Shown here: positions 48,230 to 59,900 of the stretch, piece after piece
Layout: every line of letters starts with the position of its first letter
Position numbering within the stretch: position 1 is the first letter of the stretch
DNA from: Moniliella sp. 'wahieum'
Taxonomy: Eukaryota; Basidiomycota; Moniliellomycetes; Moniliellales; Moniliellaceae
Length of the DNA: 64,000 nt
NCBI GenBank assembly: GCA_003971905.1
Contig: RSEE01000105.1
Location: forward strand, 62,001 to 126,000
Direction: 5' to 3'
Notes under the pieces: model-generated
What the model was told of the DNA's origin: nothing
The model's input: only the letters and a program-made list of their open reading frames with translations
The model's database searches: none
Program-made: the position numbers and the translations under genes

Positions 48230-51200
48230 CTTGAGCGTAGTTGGGATGTGTTGAGAGAGAGAGAGAGAGAGCGTGAGGAAAGCAAGTGAAAGCGAAAGAG
48301 TGTGGTCTGCGGTGGTGAGGGGAATAGAAAGTGAAGGTCAACCAATGACACCCTTCGTTTATATAGACATTTTGCTTTTCACTTTTCTATGATACCCTTC
48401 TCATCCGTGGGTATTACTATACGTCTTTTGGTATGCTTTGCTCTGGTTAAGCAAAAGATCTTCTGTGTAGAATTGCAGTACATCTCTCTATCTCCAGTAC
48501 GATCTGGCAAATGCCTATCAATCTCAGCTTGTTCGTGACTGTGTGTTGAGTACACTGGAAAATCTTTGTACACCATGATTCTGCTGAAGAACTTTCATGT
48601 TCCCAGCATATCATTTGTACCCCTGCCCTCTGATACAGGGTGTGTGTCGATCGGCAATAAGTGACCATCTGACACCCAATCGGACGGCAGCACTACCAAA
48701 AAGTAGCAAGTTGCTGTGGAAGCACAGCGGCCCCATCCCACCCGCTGGGGTAACGTGTAATAGTGTCGCTATAACTATCGTCCCTAATGCTGGTCTCTTG
48801 ATAAGTCCTGAAAGAAAGAATAGTAGTTCGTATAGTCTGACATGCGATATTCTCCTCCCCTAGAAAGCGTCTATACTACTACTACTATTATTGACGATCC
48901 AGATGGATCAAAATATACTGAATCAAGAGTAGCTCTGATCTCTGTCATGTCCGTGCGGTCGCTTAGAGCGCTGCCGAGACTGAACGTGACACTGGGCACG
49001 GACGAATCCACACGTCGGGACTGCATAGCCGTTGCGTTGCCTCTTTTCTTCTACAGCATGGGCGTGGCGTCAATGATCTACAGCATCACGAGGGCTATGG
49101 TACGACGGCCGCCGCTCGCACGAACAAACACTGGGTACTGGGTACTGAGTACTGAGTACCGACGAGTATCCAGTATTGAGTAGAAGCTCCCTGCCCTTGT
49201 TTTCCACGGAAGCGCGGGAAAACATAAATATATTATAGAAAGGGAGATGATGGGCGATCCCGCCGGTAATATCTGCCTCATCACTTGGCATCAATCATTG
49301 ACCTTTCATGCACACGGAGTGACAAAAGCATTTTGACTCATGACGTTTGTATCCTATCGTGCTCCCACAGTGTAGTGATGGGCGCTTGTCCAAGCCTGCT
49401 CGCCCGGACGTGTTTCTTTGCACTTTTTTGCTCTTGATCATGCAGATCATGGACGTCTCTTCGAAACGGCCTTATCGACCTTATCGATTATCTCCCTTCG
49501 CCAGTCCAGTGACTAGTTGCCCCAGCATAAAATGTCTTGGAGCAGTTGCTTGCGCCGACCGCCAAGAGCGCTAGAGACAACAGTGTGTAACAGGGACTTG
49601 CTCCCGAATGCCCTCCTATTTACTACACGTATACAGTAGATGAGGTACGTTGAAGACTGTGCGTGGGTAATACCTTAGTCGTGTATATATATACTAGTCA
49701 CAAAAAACGTTTTGTTTCTTCGCGGGTCGGAGAAACGTGTACGTTAAGATTGACGTTGAGATCGATCGCTGAGATGGCACATACGCGATCATGCCATCAG
49801 AGGGGAGCACATATATGCAAAGAAGATCAAGTCGATCACAAAGTATCTGTGAGGCACAGATGCAGCCTGGTGCAGCCTACCAGCAGAAAACCTGTGGAGA
49901 GAGCAGCCTCTGCCGTTGCTGGTCAATATGTCATGCGTTATTGGCAGGCATTGCCAAACATGCCACAGCCAGAAATCCTTACTACGTTGACCAAATCCGT
50001 AGGTGGAAGAGAGACACATTGACCACGAAGAAGCCTACGCTGAAACATATATAATGGGCGCTCAGTATTACTGAGTACTGAGTTGCGTGGTAAGTAATTG
50101 AGTACTAACTAACAGTACTAATACTGAGTAATGTCTGACGCGCTGACGTATGATGCAACAGATGTGCCACACTTGTGCAACGCATCTCCGCTTTTTACTG
50201 TATCATCGTGCCTATAATAGTCATTTGGATACTCTGCTTCCTCTTCGGCGTTCCTGTGTTTCTGTGTTTCTCTTGTCTCACTTCCCCCGCTGAAAGGGGC
50301 GGTGAGATGATATATGATACGTCGACGAGGATATCGAATATCGAGATGATGCCCAGCCGACCGTAACGCTGGCCCGCAAGCTATTTGACTCTTCAATAAG
50401 GTTCCGATGCCTCTCCTCAAGCTTCACGAGTAGTGTCAAGCCTGATCAAAGCCTTTCAGTGTTACACTGGGCTCCGAATATCTTCAGACGCGCTGAGCCA
50501 CGCATGTCGTAGACATCTCATCCAAACACGCGCCAGTCCCGTTAGACTAGCAAGGTGACACTCAGCAGCCCCATCGACCGGTAGTACTTTTTTTCCCAAA
50601 TCTCACTCTTCGAACTGTCAACAGACGTATGCCGCTATAATTGAGTTCACTTCGGTGATCATTATATCATTGTACTATTAGGCCTTCAACATTCAGGGTT
50701 AAACTGGTAGCTATACTAATAGACGTAGTATGTCAATCACTTGACTATATTGTCGCCGGAGTCACCCGAGGATCGTATGCCCGTGGAGAGGGAAGGGAGA
50801 GCCACTTAATTATTAATCCTTGCTCTTCCATTATTCCGAGCTTACTTATCACTTCAGACTTCAGATGCCAGAAGGACCGGATGCTGGCATGTATGCGATA
50901 CGGTTATACTACGACCTCTGCCTTCAATGGGGGCTATTCATCCATGCATACCCAATCAACGTAATCAACAGTGTTGCATTACTATCAACCGAGGCCTGGA
51001 TCGATTGCCAATGGTGTGGATCAGAAGCGGCTTAGTAGTATGACAGGGAAACGAGAGGGGTATGGTGAAAAGCAGCTATGTTCAAGGGGGTGGGGGAAGA
51101 ATCCAAACGAGGGTGTGTGGTTTCAAGGCCTCAGAGGTGAAATAGTGACTGGGGGAATCGGTCAAGTTCGGTTGGTCGCGCAGACGCGTCTTGCAACGTG

Positions 51201-51700
51201 AACTTTCCGCCCAAGGGTGGGACTGTGTGGTCACCCGCTCGTCCTGACGAAAGGGTGTAGGCTGAGAAGGCCGTCCGGCAGGATGAGGCGGGGAGAGCCG
51301 GCCAAGTGGGAAAGACAAAGGCGAAGAAGTGTACGGACCCTAAGGGCTGAGGAAGTAGGCGCAGGAGTTGGAACAGGGAAAGGGGGATTCGAGGCACGAT
51401 GGGATTTACGTGGTTGCCCTACCACGGGAATCGGCAGATTTTCTGACGACGCTAGGATGGTGACCCCCATATGGAGACGATGGGATGAACCATGCGCCCG
51501 CACGGTCTTCCTTCCGAATTGGATGCAGAGTTCTCACTCGTTTGGAGGGAGCACGACATTACTTCCCTCTGCCGCAGGGCGAAGACGCGAAGTAGACATG
51601 ATGTGCTCTCCGTTATCTTCATCCCTTCGTTTTCTACATCCGACATGGATGATGGGAGTCCGGGAGAAAGCGTCAGGATGGAGACAGAGCACTCTTGCGC
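48230..51700. other. long gene-poor, AT-richer region
   Basis: About 3.5 kb with no supported gene. From about 48340 to 51100 the sequence is visibly richer in A/T than the rest of the window, with short frames only. It contains TATATAG (48359) and (GA)12 (48252-48273) of the upstream gene's promoter, a GTACTGAGTACTGAG cluster near 49135-49160 and an inverted repeat at 50061-50128. The CDC14 C-terminal coding sequence might extend down to about 51230. Confidence 0.55.
50061..50128. repeat. inverted repeat with AGTACT core motifs
   Basis: Ten-base arms CTCAGTATTA (50061-50070) and TAATACTGAG (50119-50128) are perfect reverse complements; the 48-base loop has three AGTACT palindromes. Confidence 0.75.
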
Positions 51701-53918
51701 TTAAGCCTGTCTTTTCCATTTGGCTCGGGCAAACTGACCCTGGGCCCCGTTGGAGTTTACGGGTGAGTGTTTGATCTCTTCATGCAGACGCTTCCGTTCC
51801 TTGCGCAACGACGTTCTGCCTCTCTGATCCGGTCTCGCTCGGCCAAGCGACGATGGTGTGGGTCTTGCTGCGAAGAAGAAAATGTTTGGGCCCAACCACG
51901 CAGCCAGGACGCATCAACCGCATCCACCCATGGCCTCGTTGGCATCAAACCCGTACTTGTAGATCAAGAACTGCCAATTAGCACCCCTGTCCGTCCCAGG
52001 ATGCTTTGCAATGGACTGCAAAACGCCCCCGTCGGCGGTGGTGACGGTGCGAATGCGGTGGAGAAAAGTACGCAGAATTTGGTCGGTAGGGTTGGAGCCA
52101 TCTTCAAAGTAGAGATCGAGATGGTCGATCCCCGCCTCGGTGAACAGTGCGGGATCATACAGCGCTTCATTCAGTCGCACGACCAGTTTAACATTGCGGG
52201 AGGAAAATCGGACAGAAGACGGTCACGCATCTGGTCCCACATGGAAAACGAGGCGCTCTCTTCAACCGAATCGGGAGTGAGGGCGAGGTACTGTGAGAAA
52301 AGCCAGAAGCCTGGTTGGCATTCGCATCGGGTTGCTGAACGATGCCTTGTTCTACCCCTGGCGAAAGCGCGGATCTTGGGGCGAGGCAAACGCGATCACA
52401 TGGGTGTGATCCAGGACCAGTCGTTGTTGGTTGTGCGTTCCGCTTGTAGAGGTATTCGCAGAGGTCAAACCTCTCAATATCAAAAAGGTGGTTCAGCGTC
52501 ACTGCTCGCCAAGCGCCGTAGACCACATCTTGTAACGACAAACCCATAGTCAGCCTTTCCGTACCCAGCATCTCGAAAAGGCTCAAGTTCGAGCTATAAT
52601 ATGCAGGATAGAATGCGTAGCTTGTTCACAGAAGGAGAAAGGCATTGGGGGACGCACCGTGCAAAAGGGTGTGCAACGCCTCAGCTGGAGATTTGTCCTC
52701 AATTAGGACCATGCGCAGGGCAAGCAGAGCGACGGCATTGGCCTTCACCCGGGGGCGGGTGGAGGGTGTGTTAGAAGACGATGCCATGTCGTCGATAAGG
52801 TCCGGCAGCTGGAGAAAAAGATTAGTGTCCATGCCAGTACACAGAAAGCGGTTCAACTGGCGTGGCGGTGGCAGTGGAAGCGGTGAGGTAGACGCGGTCT
52901 CATGGAGAGAGCGGGGAGGAACGGGGAGGAGCGGGTTGCTTACCGTGAGCAAGTCATGCAGAGAACACAGAACTGATAACAAGCGACATGTTGAGTGGTC
53001 CCCAGTCATCAAAAAAGGGAAGGTGAGCAAAAATTGGTGGCCGTTGCCCAGGGGCAGTGTGGTGGAGCCTTGGGCTTGCGGTCAACGGTAAACCAGTAGA
53101 ACTTGGATTCGATTGGCCTGGGAGCCAGACGGAATCAAATGACGTCCCCTGACGAAGGCAGCCTTCTGCGGCGGCGGAGCATTCATTCCTGCCGATTTGG
53201 GTGCCGCGTGCGGGAAGATGGCATGCCGCGTTCCATCATGCGCATTCAGCAAGGAGGGGGAGGGAAGGGGAGAGTCGAACATGCCAAGTATATGCGCGAG
53301 CTTGCTTGAATCAAGGGCTGGCCCAAAATAGGATGTTTCTCTAGCCCTTTGATACGGCGCCACCTTTTGAGATTGAAGCATGGACTTGGGGGTGCTGGTG
53401 GAAGAGGCAAGTGAGGTATTAACGAGGGTGGGGAGGGAGGGCAGAGGGCTTCTGATGCGGGCGGATCGTATCGGTTAAAGGCCGTAGGCGTTTACGTGGC
53501 CGCTCGACTGGGCCATCATCGACGTTGAATGCGAGGGGAAGCTCAACGCCGGCGACGGATTGGTTTGGGGCAGTGGCGCTGTCGGGCATACCCAAGTCAT
53601 CGGGTATGCAGCAGTCTGAGGGGGAAGGGGAGGCAACACAGGTCAGGTCGCCCATATCGACCGGATGGGGGCCCAGAAGAGAGGCGGCGACGGTGCTGTT
53701 GTGCTGTGATGGAAGGAGGTCGAGAGGGTCTCGGACGATGCTTGCGGCAGCATCGGAGGCGAGGGAGTACGAGACGCAGATGCAGAGCGTGGCGAGAGTG
53801 TGTTGGCGGCGGGTGCGTTTAATACATCTGCCGCCGCTGCCTCTGATGAGGCAGCTGCGGTGGGCCGTGCCGAGACAACAGAGGCTGTTGCCGTGGGGGC
53901 GATGGAGATGGTCGCCAT
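51701..53918 (-). CDS. CDC14: dual-specificity phosphatase Cdc14 (frameshifted)
   Basis: Reverses CDK phosphorylation at mitotic exit and cytokinesis. The N-terminal extension is Ala/Ser/Pro-rich (start MATISIAPTATASVV tentative) with a basic patch RPRKRLRP that could be a nuclear signal. Cdc14 hallmarks follow: SKFYWFTVDRKPKA, PFFDDWGPLNMSLVI, an intron with GTAAGC donor (about 52942), RPRVKANAVALLALRMVLIE and SPAEALHTLLHGASP. Then ALTPDSVEESASFSMWDQMR, NEALYDPALFTEAGIDHLDL and YFEDGSNPTDQILRTFL. The P-loop is split over frames at 52013-51975: VHCKA, then LGRTGVLIGS, then FLIYKYGFDANEAMGWMRL and MRPGCVVGP. The end is a Lys/Arg/Glu helix (RKERKRLHEEIKHS). Several single-base shifts are seen; the C-terminal end at 51701 is tentative. 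Confidence 0.88.
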
Positions 53919-55654
53919 CCTCGCCTGGCCCTGCGATGGCGACGAAGGGGGAAGGGGAGGCGGAGGTTGGTTGGTTAAAGGCGGTGGTGGCGAGGAGGCG
54001 CTGACGAGTACAGACGGCCAATAGCAAGGCAACGCCCCTGGAGCGCGGCAGGGGGTTATTGTGGCCCCCATGCGCCCTGGGTGTATTTTAGTGTTGCGCT
54101 CAGGCCGGGTGGGTGATAATGGCGGGTGACTCTCACGCGTCACACCGCGTTTTAAAGTACCCCCGTTCCGCCCCAGGCCTTGTTCCGCTAGAGCGTGTAC
54201 TGCTTACATCAGATGCGTACTTGAAACGTGCCGCCTGCAGGTTGATGTGCTGGCCAAAAAGCGGAGCGATGCAAAACGCAGCTGCTGGCAGGCTGGTTTG
54301 CCCTCTGCTTGCGTGTCCATGTCACCAGCAACGCTGTCGGTGATGGCGCCCCTCCAGTCGAGCTCGGTGCGATTGGAAGCCCACGTTCAACGCGGTGTGT
54401 CACACACATGTCACAGGGCGCTCGGTGCACCACGGGTGCCCCCATGCCCAGCGTCCAACGCGCACCGCCATGGGCGGAGGTGATATGGCGATGCCGGTGA
54501 TAGCAAGCGCTGGGCGCAGCTTTCCCAGTTGGATGTCAGCATGTCAGAAGCTACCCATGTCCAAGTTGAAATGTTGCGGCTTACTCTTTCCTTGCCTTGG
54601 GATCGGCCAGCGTGTTCCGGACTACCATCAAACAAAGAGAGGACACATCGAAGGTCCAACCCCATCTCCATCTTCACGTCGCCTCCCATCTTCGCTAGCA
54701 GCCTGTCCTCCACGTCGCTCGTAGCGTCTTTCAACGGGGCCAACAAACGCCAAGTTCCTCTTCCCGCAACACTAGCAATCCCCAGTCACTCACACTAGAC
54801 TAGTACTTTTGAAGTCAGTCACATCGTCACGTCTGGCGAAACGTCTCATCGGAGTACCCCATCACTCGCATCACTCTATCCCAGAAGGCCTAAGGCCTAA
54901 CGCGTAACGCAAGCGCCAGGAACACTGCTCTGCCAAACTTGAGGTGCTCTTGTCCTCGATCCTCTCCGTCACTGAAGGTGTGACTCGTCTCCAGTTGCAT
55001 CATCGACATCCTCGCATTTCCCGCCCAGATCGCTGGCCATTATCGATCAACTGAGGGATACTGAGGTACTGAGGGGCGAGAGCTACAACAGAGACCGAGT
55101 GACTAGTGAATATTGAATGTTCACCACGTTCACACCGGTTTCCAGTGCCGCTGGTTACCGTTTACATCCAGCCCCACGGGGCCCTCTCAGTACCCGAATC
55201 CTTCAGAAGCTCATTCGGGTTAGCAGCTTGCAGGCGAACCATTATGCATTACATCAGTAGCAAACTGCCGAAACGTGCCCGTCGATTCATACACGCCGCC
55301 TCACCGGCCTGACCTCAGGCCTCATCCGTTCAACGTTGTTCAACAATCAACTGAGCGTTCGTTCAACAAACGTTGACCGGCCTTGAAGCTTGAAGCATGA
55401 CCGGATGACCACCCCAAGTGAAGAACAAATCTGCACGTGTGTGCTTGCTGGGGTGTGCCTGGGTGCATGTGACGGATGTGACCATCGTCGGGGACTGCAG
55501 CGACGGTACAGAACGTAGAGGACCACTATGTGCGCACCAGAAGGCTCAGCCTGAGCTCGGTACCCTTGGTCCAGCCCATTCAGACGCCGCAAAACGCCAC
55601 CACCACGCAATCCACCACCACTCCCACCCGCCCCCTCGCCACTGCTCTAGGGCC
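53919..55654. other. intergenic, no supported gene
   Basis: About 1.7 kb between the divergent CDC14 and thioredoxin-like starts. Open frames are short and motif-free. CGTTCAACAAACGTTGA-like direct and inverted copies of CAACGTTG lie near 55331-55377. Confidence 0.5.
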
Positions 55655-56289
55655 ATGCGTCTCCCCGTGCTGGCCACTGCCACTGCCTTGGCCAGCGCCA
55701 TGCTGGCCGCCGCCTCGCCCGTCGACAGCGCCCCAGCTGCGGTTGCGCGTAGCTATACTCCTACCGCCAAGTTCGACCATGAAGGGCTGCGTTTCCTCAC
55801 CCCTTACAACTTCAACAAAACCACGGCCGAGGGCATGTGGTTCGTCGAGTTCTACAGCCCCAAGTGCAAGTGTACGTCCCCCCCCCCCTAACCCTTCCTC
55901 CTCACTTCTCACTCCTGGCTGGCGAGGGCACTTTTCCTTTTCGAGAGTCTTTGGGGTGCTAACTGTTAGGCCTGGCTTGGTTTCCCTCTTGATCACTCCA
56001 CGCCCAGACTCTCGCCACTTCATGCCAACGTGGAAGGAACTGTGGGGCTAGCGCCCGGCTGGAGAAGTCGAGTTCCTTCTACATGGCTCGTGTCAACTGT
56101 TTGGACCACGGTGAGCTGTGCGACCAGGAGGATGTGGAACTGTACCCCACCATGCGCCTGTACGACGAAGGAAAATTCGTTACCAATTACTTGGGCAGCC
56201 GCCAATACTCCATCCTTCACCCCTGGGTTTTTGGTCAGGCGGACGAACACCGTCGCCACCAAAAATCGTCGTGGTGGTTCGGATGGTAA
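55655..56289 (+). CDS. secretory-pathway thioredoxin-fold protein with CxxS site
   Basis: A PDI-like single-domain protein of about 165 residues. The model is join(55655..55871,56008..56289). The signal peptide is MRLPVLATATALASAMLAAA. The fold starts LRFLTPYNFNKTTAEGMWFV and EFYSPKCK, where the 136-base intron (GTACGT...CCCAG) splits a Tyr codon to give CKYSRHFMPTWKELW. It continues YMARVNCLDHGELCDQEDVE and LYPTMRLYDEGKFVTNYLG, the cis-Pro region of thioredoxins, and ends SSWWFGW. The redox site reads C-K-Y-S rather than CxxC. One extra base near 56049 (GGCTAGCGCC) breaks the frame. No KDEL-type signal is seen at the end. The mono-thiol site suggests substrate trapping or an isomerase-like role; that is inference. 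Confidence 0.82.
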
Positions 56290-56520
56290 TGAGTTCTGAT
56301 GGCTCCTTGTTGACCAGTACAAAACTATATGAACTCATTGACCGTTTTCCCAGTTCCGTCCCTACCCTGTCAGTGGTAGCAACTCGCCTATTCTACGTTC
56401 TCACTTTCTAAGTCTGCATTCTTCTTCTGTCTTTTCTCGAGCTAGACTGGGATAACAAGCGTTGGATTTGTGATTATAGATCGATCAGAGAGAGCGCACC
56501 GTGGGCAGTTTGACTCGTTC
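56290..56520. terminator. convergent 3' flanks of thioredoxin-like gene and VWA8
   Basis: 231 bases between two stops, locally T-rich on the plus strand (TTCTACGTTCTCACTTTCTAAGTC). Both 3' ends must form here; no consensus signal is distinct. Confidence 0.35.
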
Positions 56521-56940
56521 TTAGCTTTCCTCCTGCACAAAGGCGGTAAGGATGGAGCTGAGCACGTTGGGCATGTCCTTGGTCTCGGGGCAGACAAATG
56601 CCTTGCCTGGTAGGGCACGCGCAAAGTGCTGTGCCTCGGACCCATTCTTATCGATAAAGATGATGGCAGAACGCACCTTGTCGCCGCCCTTGTTCAAAGC
56701 ACGAGACAAGGGGTACCGTGATCCCGTACCGCGACAAGTGGGCGTCCGACATGCCAATCACAAAACGCGCATCCGCCTCTTCCTTGGCCAAGTCGATGGC
56801 CGACTGCTCAGGAAGAGACAGTGTTGTCGCCGCTGTCCGTGTACTGCATATAAGCCACCATGTCACGTAGGACTAATAGCACCGAGAACAGAGTGATTCC
56901 AGTTAGCACCGCTGAAGCACGAGAGCGAGCAAACCACACC

Positions 56941-56973
<33 letters not shown>

Positions 56974-59900
56974 ACACGTACCTTTCCACTTGTCACCCTG
57001 CGTCCGCGGCGGCTTGTTGGCCGGGATAAGGACGATGGAGTTGCCATCGCCATTGTGTCCGACCAAGTCCCAGACGAACTTGCCCGGATCAGCATGCTGC
57101 ATGGCTTCCATGATCATCGTCACCGTCTTGACCTCCCGGTCCAGACGTCCGTCAAACTGCATCACATACATGCTGGCCGACAAGTCGACCAAAAACCGGA
57201 TACGTTTCGGCTTGGTCTGTGGCGCGCCAGGCTCGGGCGGCTGTTCTTGCCGGCGACGGAAAATGTTGCGTTCGCCCGTCAGGCCATCGGCCAAGCGCCG
57301 TTCGTCCAGCTCGCCCTCCTGCTGACGGGAGAGCCATTGTCGTTCGTGCGCAGACGCCTGCAATGCATCAAAGATACCTCTCAGCGCACGAATTTGCGGG
57401 GCCATCTCGGCCTGGTACGCATGCAACGTCGCGCCCTCGGTCGCTGTCAAGCCGTCCTCGGCCAACTTCTTAGCCAAGGCCGCTAAGGCCATCTCCTTGG
57501 CCTGCTTGCGCACATGTTCCGGCACAGCATCCTTCATCTCCTGCGGCACTTGGTGGATATCGTGACCGGTATACAGACGCTCGTACCCTCCCCTGCCTCC
57601 GAGGCCAGCCGTGTCCCTGCCGCCCGTACCACCGCGCCAGGTATTGCCACCGACATGCGGGTTGTTCTCAGGATCGATCTTGCCCTCCTTGGGCTGATCC
57701 AGCGACGTGTCCTTTCCACTCTCCCGTGGGTCAAACTTGATGAGTTTCGGTGCCGCCTTGCCTTCCTTTTGCCCAAGTGCCGCTTGGGCTGCCTTGGCGG
57801 CGGCTGCAGCGCGCACGGCGGCCAAACTCATGCTGGACGTATCGATGCCGTAGCGGTCGAGGATGCTAAGCACATGCGACATGGCCTCGGGTCGGTGGAG
57901 GTCAAACGCAAGTGTATTGAGCAGCACAGACTCAGCTGTTCCTCAGGGAAATTCTCAAGGTGACGGACGAGATGAAGCAATTCGCGCAACGAGTAGGGGT
58001 AGGCCACCAGGCCATCCACAAATGCTTGGCGCAGTTCATGAAAGGCCAAATCGAGGCGCTCCAACAGGTCACGCGGCACACTGGGTGCGGCCTGTTGCAA
58101 CAGTCGGATCTCCGAGTCGGGGTCCGGGTTCGACACGGCATAACAGCTAAACCCTTCTCCGATGACTTGGAGGAACTCGTTGCCCAAGAACGGGTACCCC
58201 GGCCGGTTCGATAACAAGATCAATCGGAAATCCGGATGGAGCAGAATGTCGTCAGGAGAGCCATGGCGCGCCGAGGGCCGCCGAACCCGACGTCGTGGAA
58301 GGGAAAGCTCTCCGCGCTCGGCGAGCGACTTGAACACTGCTGTCACGGCGGCCGACGCCTTGTCCGCCTCGTCAATCACCATGATACGTCCTGTACGAAT
58401 GGCACGGACCAAGGGTGACTCGAGATAAGCAAGTTGCCCGTCCTTGAGCTGAACTTGCTGCAAGATGGAGGCCACCGTCGAGTCACGATGCAACTGGATG
58501 TACTCGCGGGGCCGACGGAGGAGCTGAAGCAAACGATCCACCAACTTGTTTTTGCCAGTACCTTGGTTGCCCATCAGGAGGAGATGCTCACCAAGAAGAT
58601 GCAAGTCCTCAGCCATAGCTTTCAGCAAAGCCGTCTGGTCGGGGTTGTTGTAAAACGACTTCATTGTCGGTACCAGCAGTTTCCCCTCGGGGTCCCTCTG
58701 GTCCACATCAACAGGGGCACCTTCTCGGGCGGAGAGGAAGGTTCGGTAAGATCGGAAAAGACGAGAGAATCTCCCTCCACCTCCGGATCCGCAAGAAGCG
58801 GAGGAGGACGGTACTGGAACGCGCCCTCTGCTCCGACGGGATAGATCCGATTCTGGACCAAGAGATCCAGCACCACCGCCCGCACACGCCTTGGGCAAAA
58901 AGTCTACCAGCAAGGAACGCGTGATGAGCCAGTGCAGATCCGAATCGGGAAAGTGAGCCAGACGATGGGCCATGCGCAGCAGTTGACGCGTGCCGAGCCG
59001 ACGCGACTTGGCCAGGGACAAGTTGGGATCGGCACTGAGTTTGCGGTACTGCGCCGCAAAGTCCAGCAGCGGTTCCAGCTGCTCGGGGGGGCACTCGGTG
59101 CGGTCCGCTACCACGTGAGCCTCTCCTCTGGGTCCATAGGACTGGGCTGGACAAATCCAAACATGGTGCTCGACTCTTCGTCCAACCAGTCACCTTTGGC
59201 CGCGACAGCCGTGGCGACCAGTCGAAACGAAGGCTGAATCACGGGCAGCACCGCCCCACCCGCTGCCTCGGCCAATTTTTCCCGCACCGTCGTAAGTGAC
59301 AGCGGCGGATCGTCAGGGTGGGCGAGGATGAAGCGGTTCCCGTTCCAAAGTTCCGACTCGCGGTCGGTAGCCAGCCGAGCCAAGCTGCCCAGCGTGGGGC
59401 CGAGCGTGTCCACCCCGGCCAAGTGCACCAGACGGCCCTCGACGGCTCCCTTGAGCAGAGGCGCCAGCTCCCACGTGGTACTGCCATCGGGTGCGGTCGC
59501 ACGGCGCATGAGAAGCTCTTGACCACTAATGTCCTTGAAGAGATGGAGCGTCTCCAATGGATAGCCAAGGATCGAAGCAAAGATGCCAATTGAGGTTGAG
59601 GTGGATGACGAAGCTTGTCCGCTCACGCCCTTGCGTGCTACCGACGGGCTGTGCCGCCCGGCCAACGACGAGGGCAAAAGACAAATGTCGCGCCCGACCG
59701 CGTGCAGCTGGAGCATCAGAGTCAACTGGGCCATCATGCGCGGTGTGATGAGGATCCCGTCTTGCGTCGTTTCTCCTAGAGTGGGAACAGGGACCAAGGG
59801 TAGAGAGCCGCCCGGCGTGCGCAAGCGAACCACTTGGCCTGTCTCGACTTGTTCAAACAGAAGCGAAACCTGGTTCGAAGCCGGGTCGGGACGCTCGGCA

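Noticed and set aside
50460-50575. Possible minus-strand tRNA
   Set aside because: One D-arm-like stretch is present, but no matching acceptor stem or T-arm could be folded.
56990-57325. Plus-strand frames over VWA8
   Set aside because: Antisense shadows; the minus strand carries the MIDAS and linker motifs.
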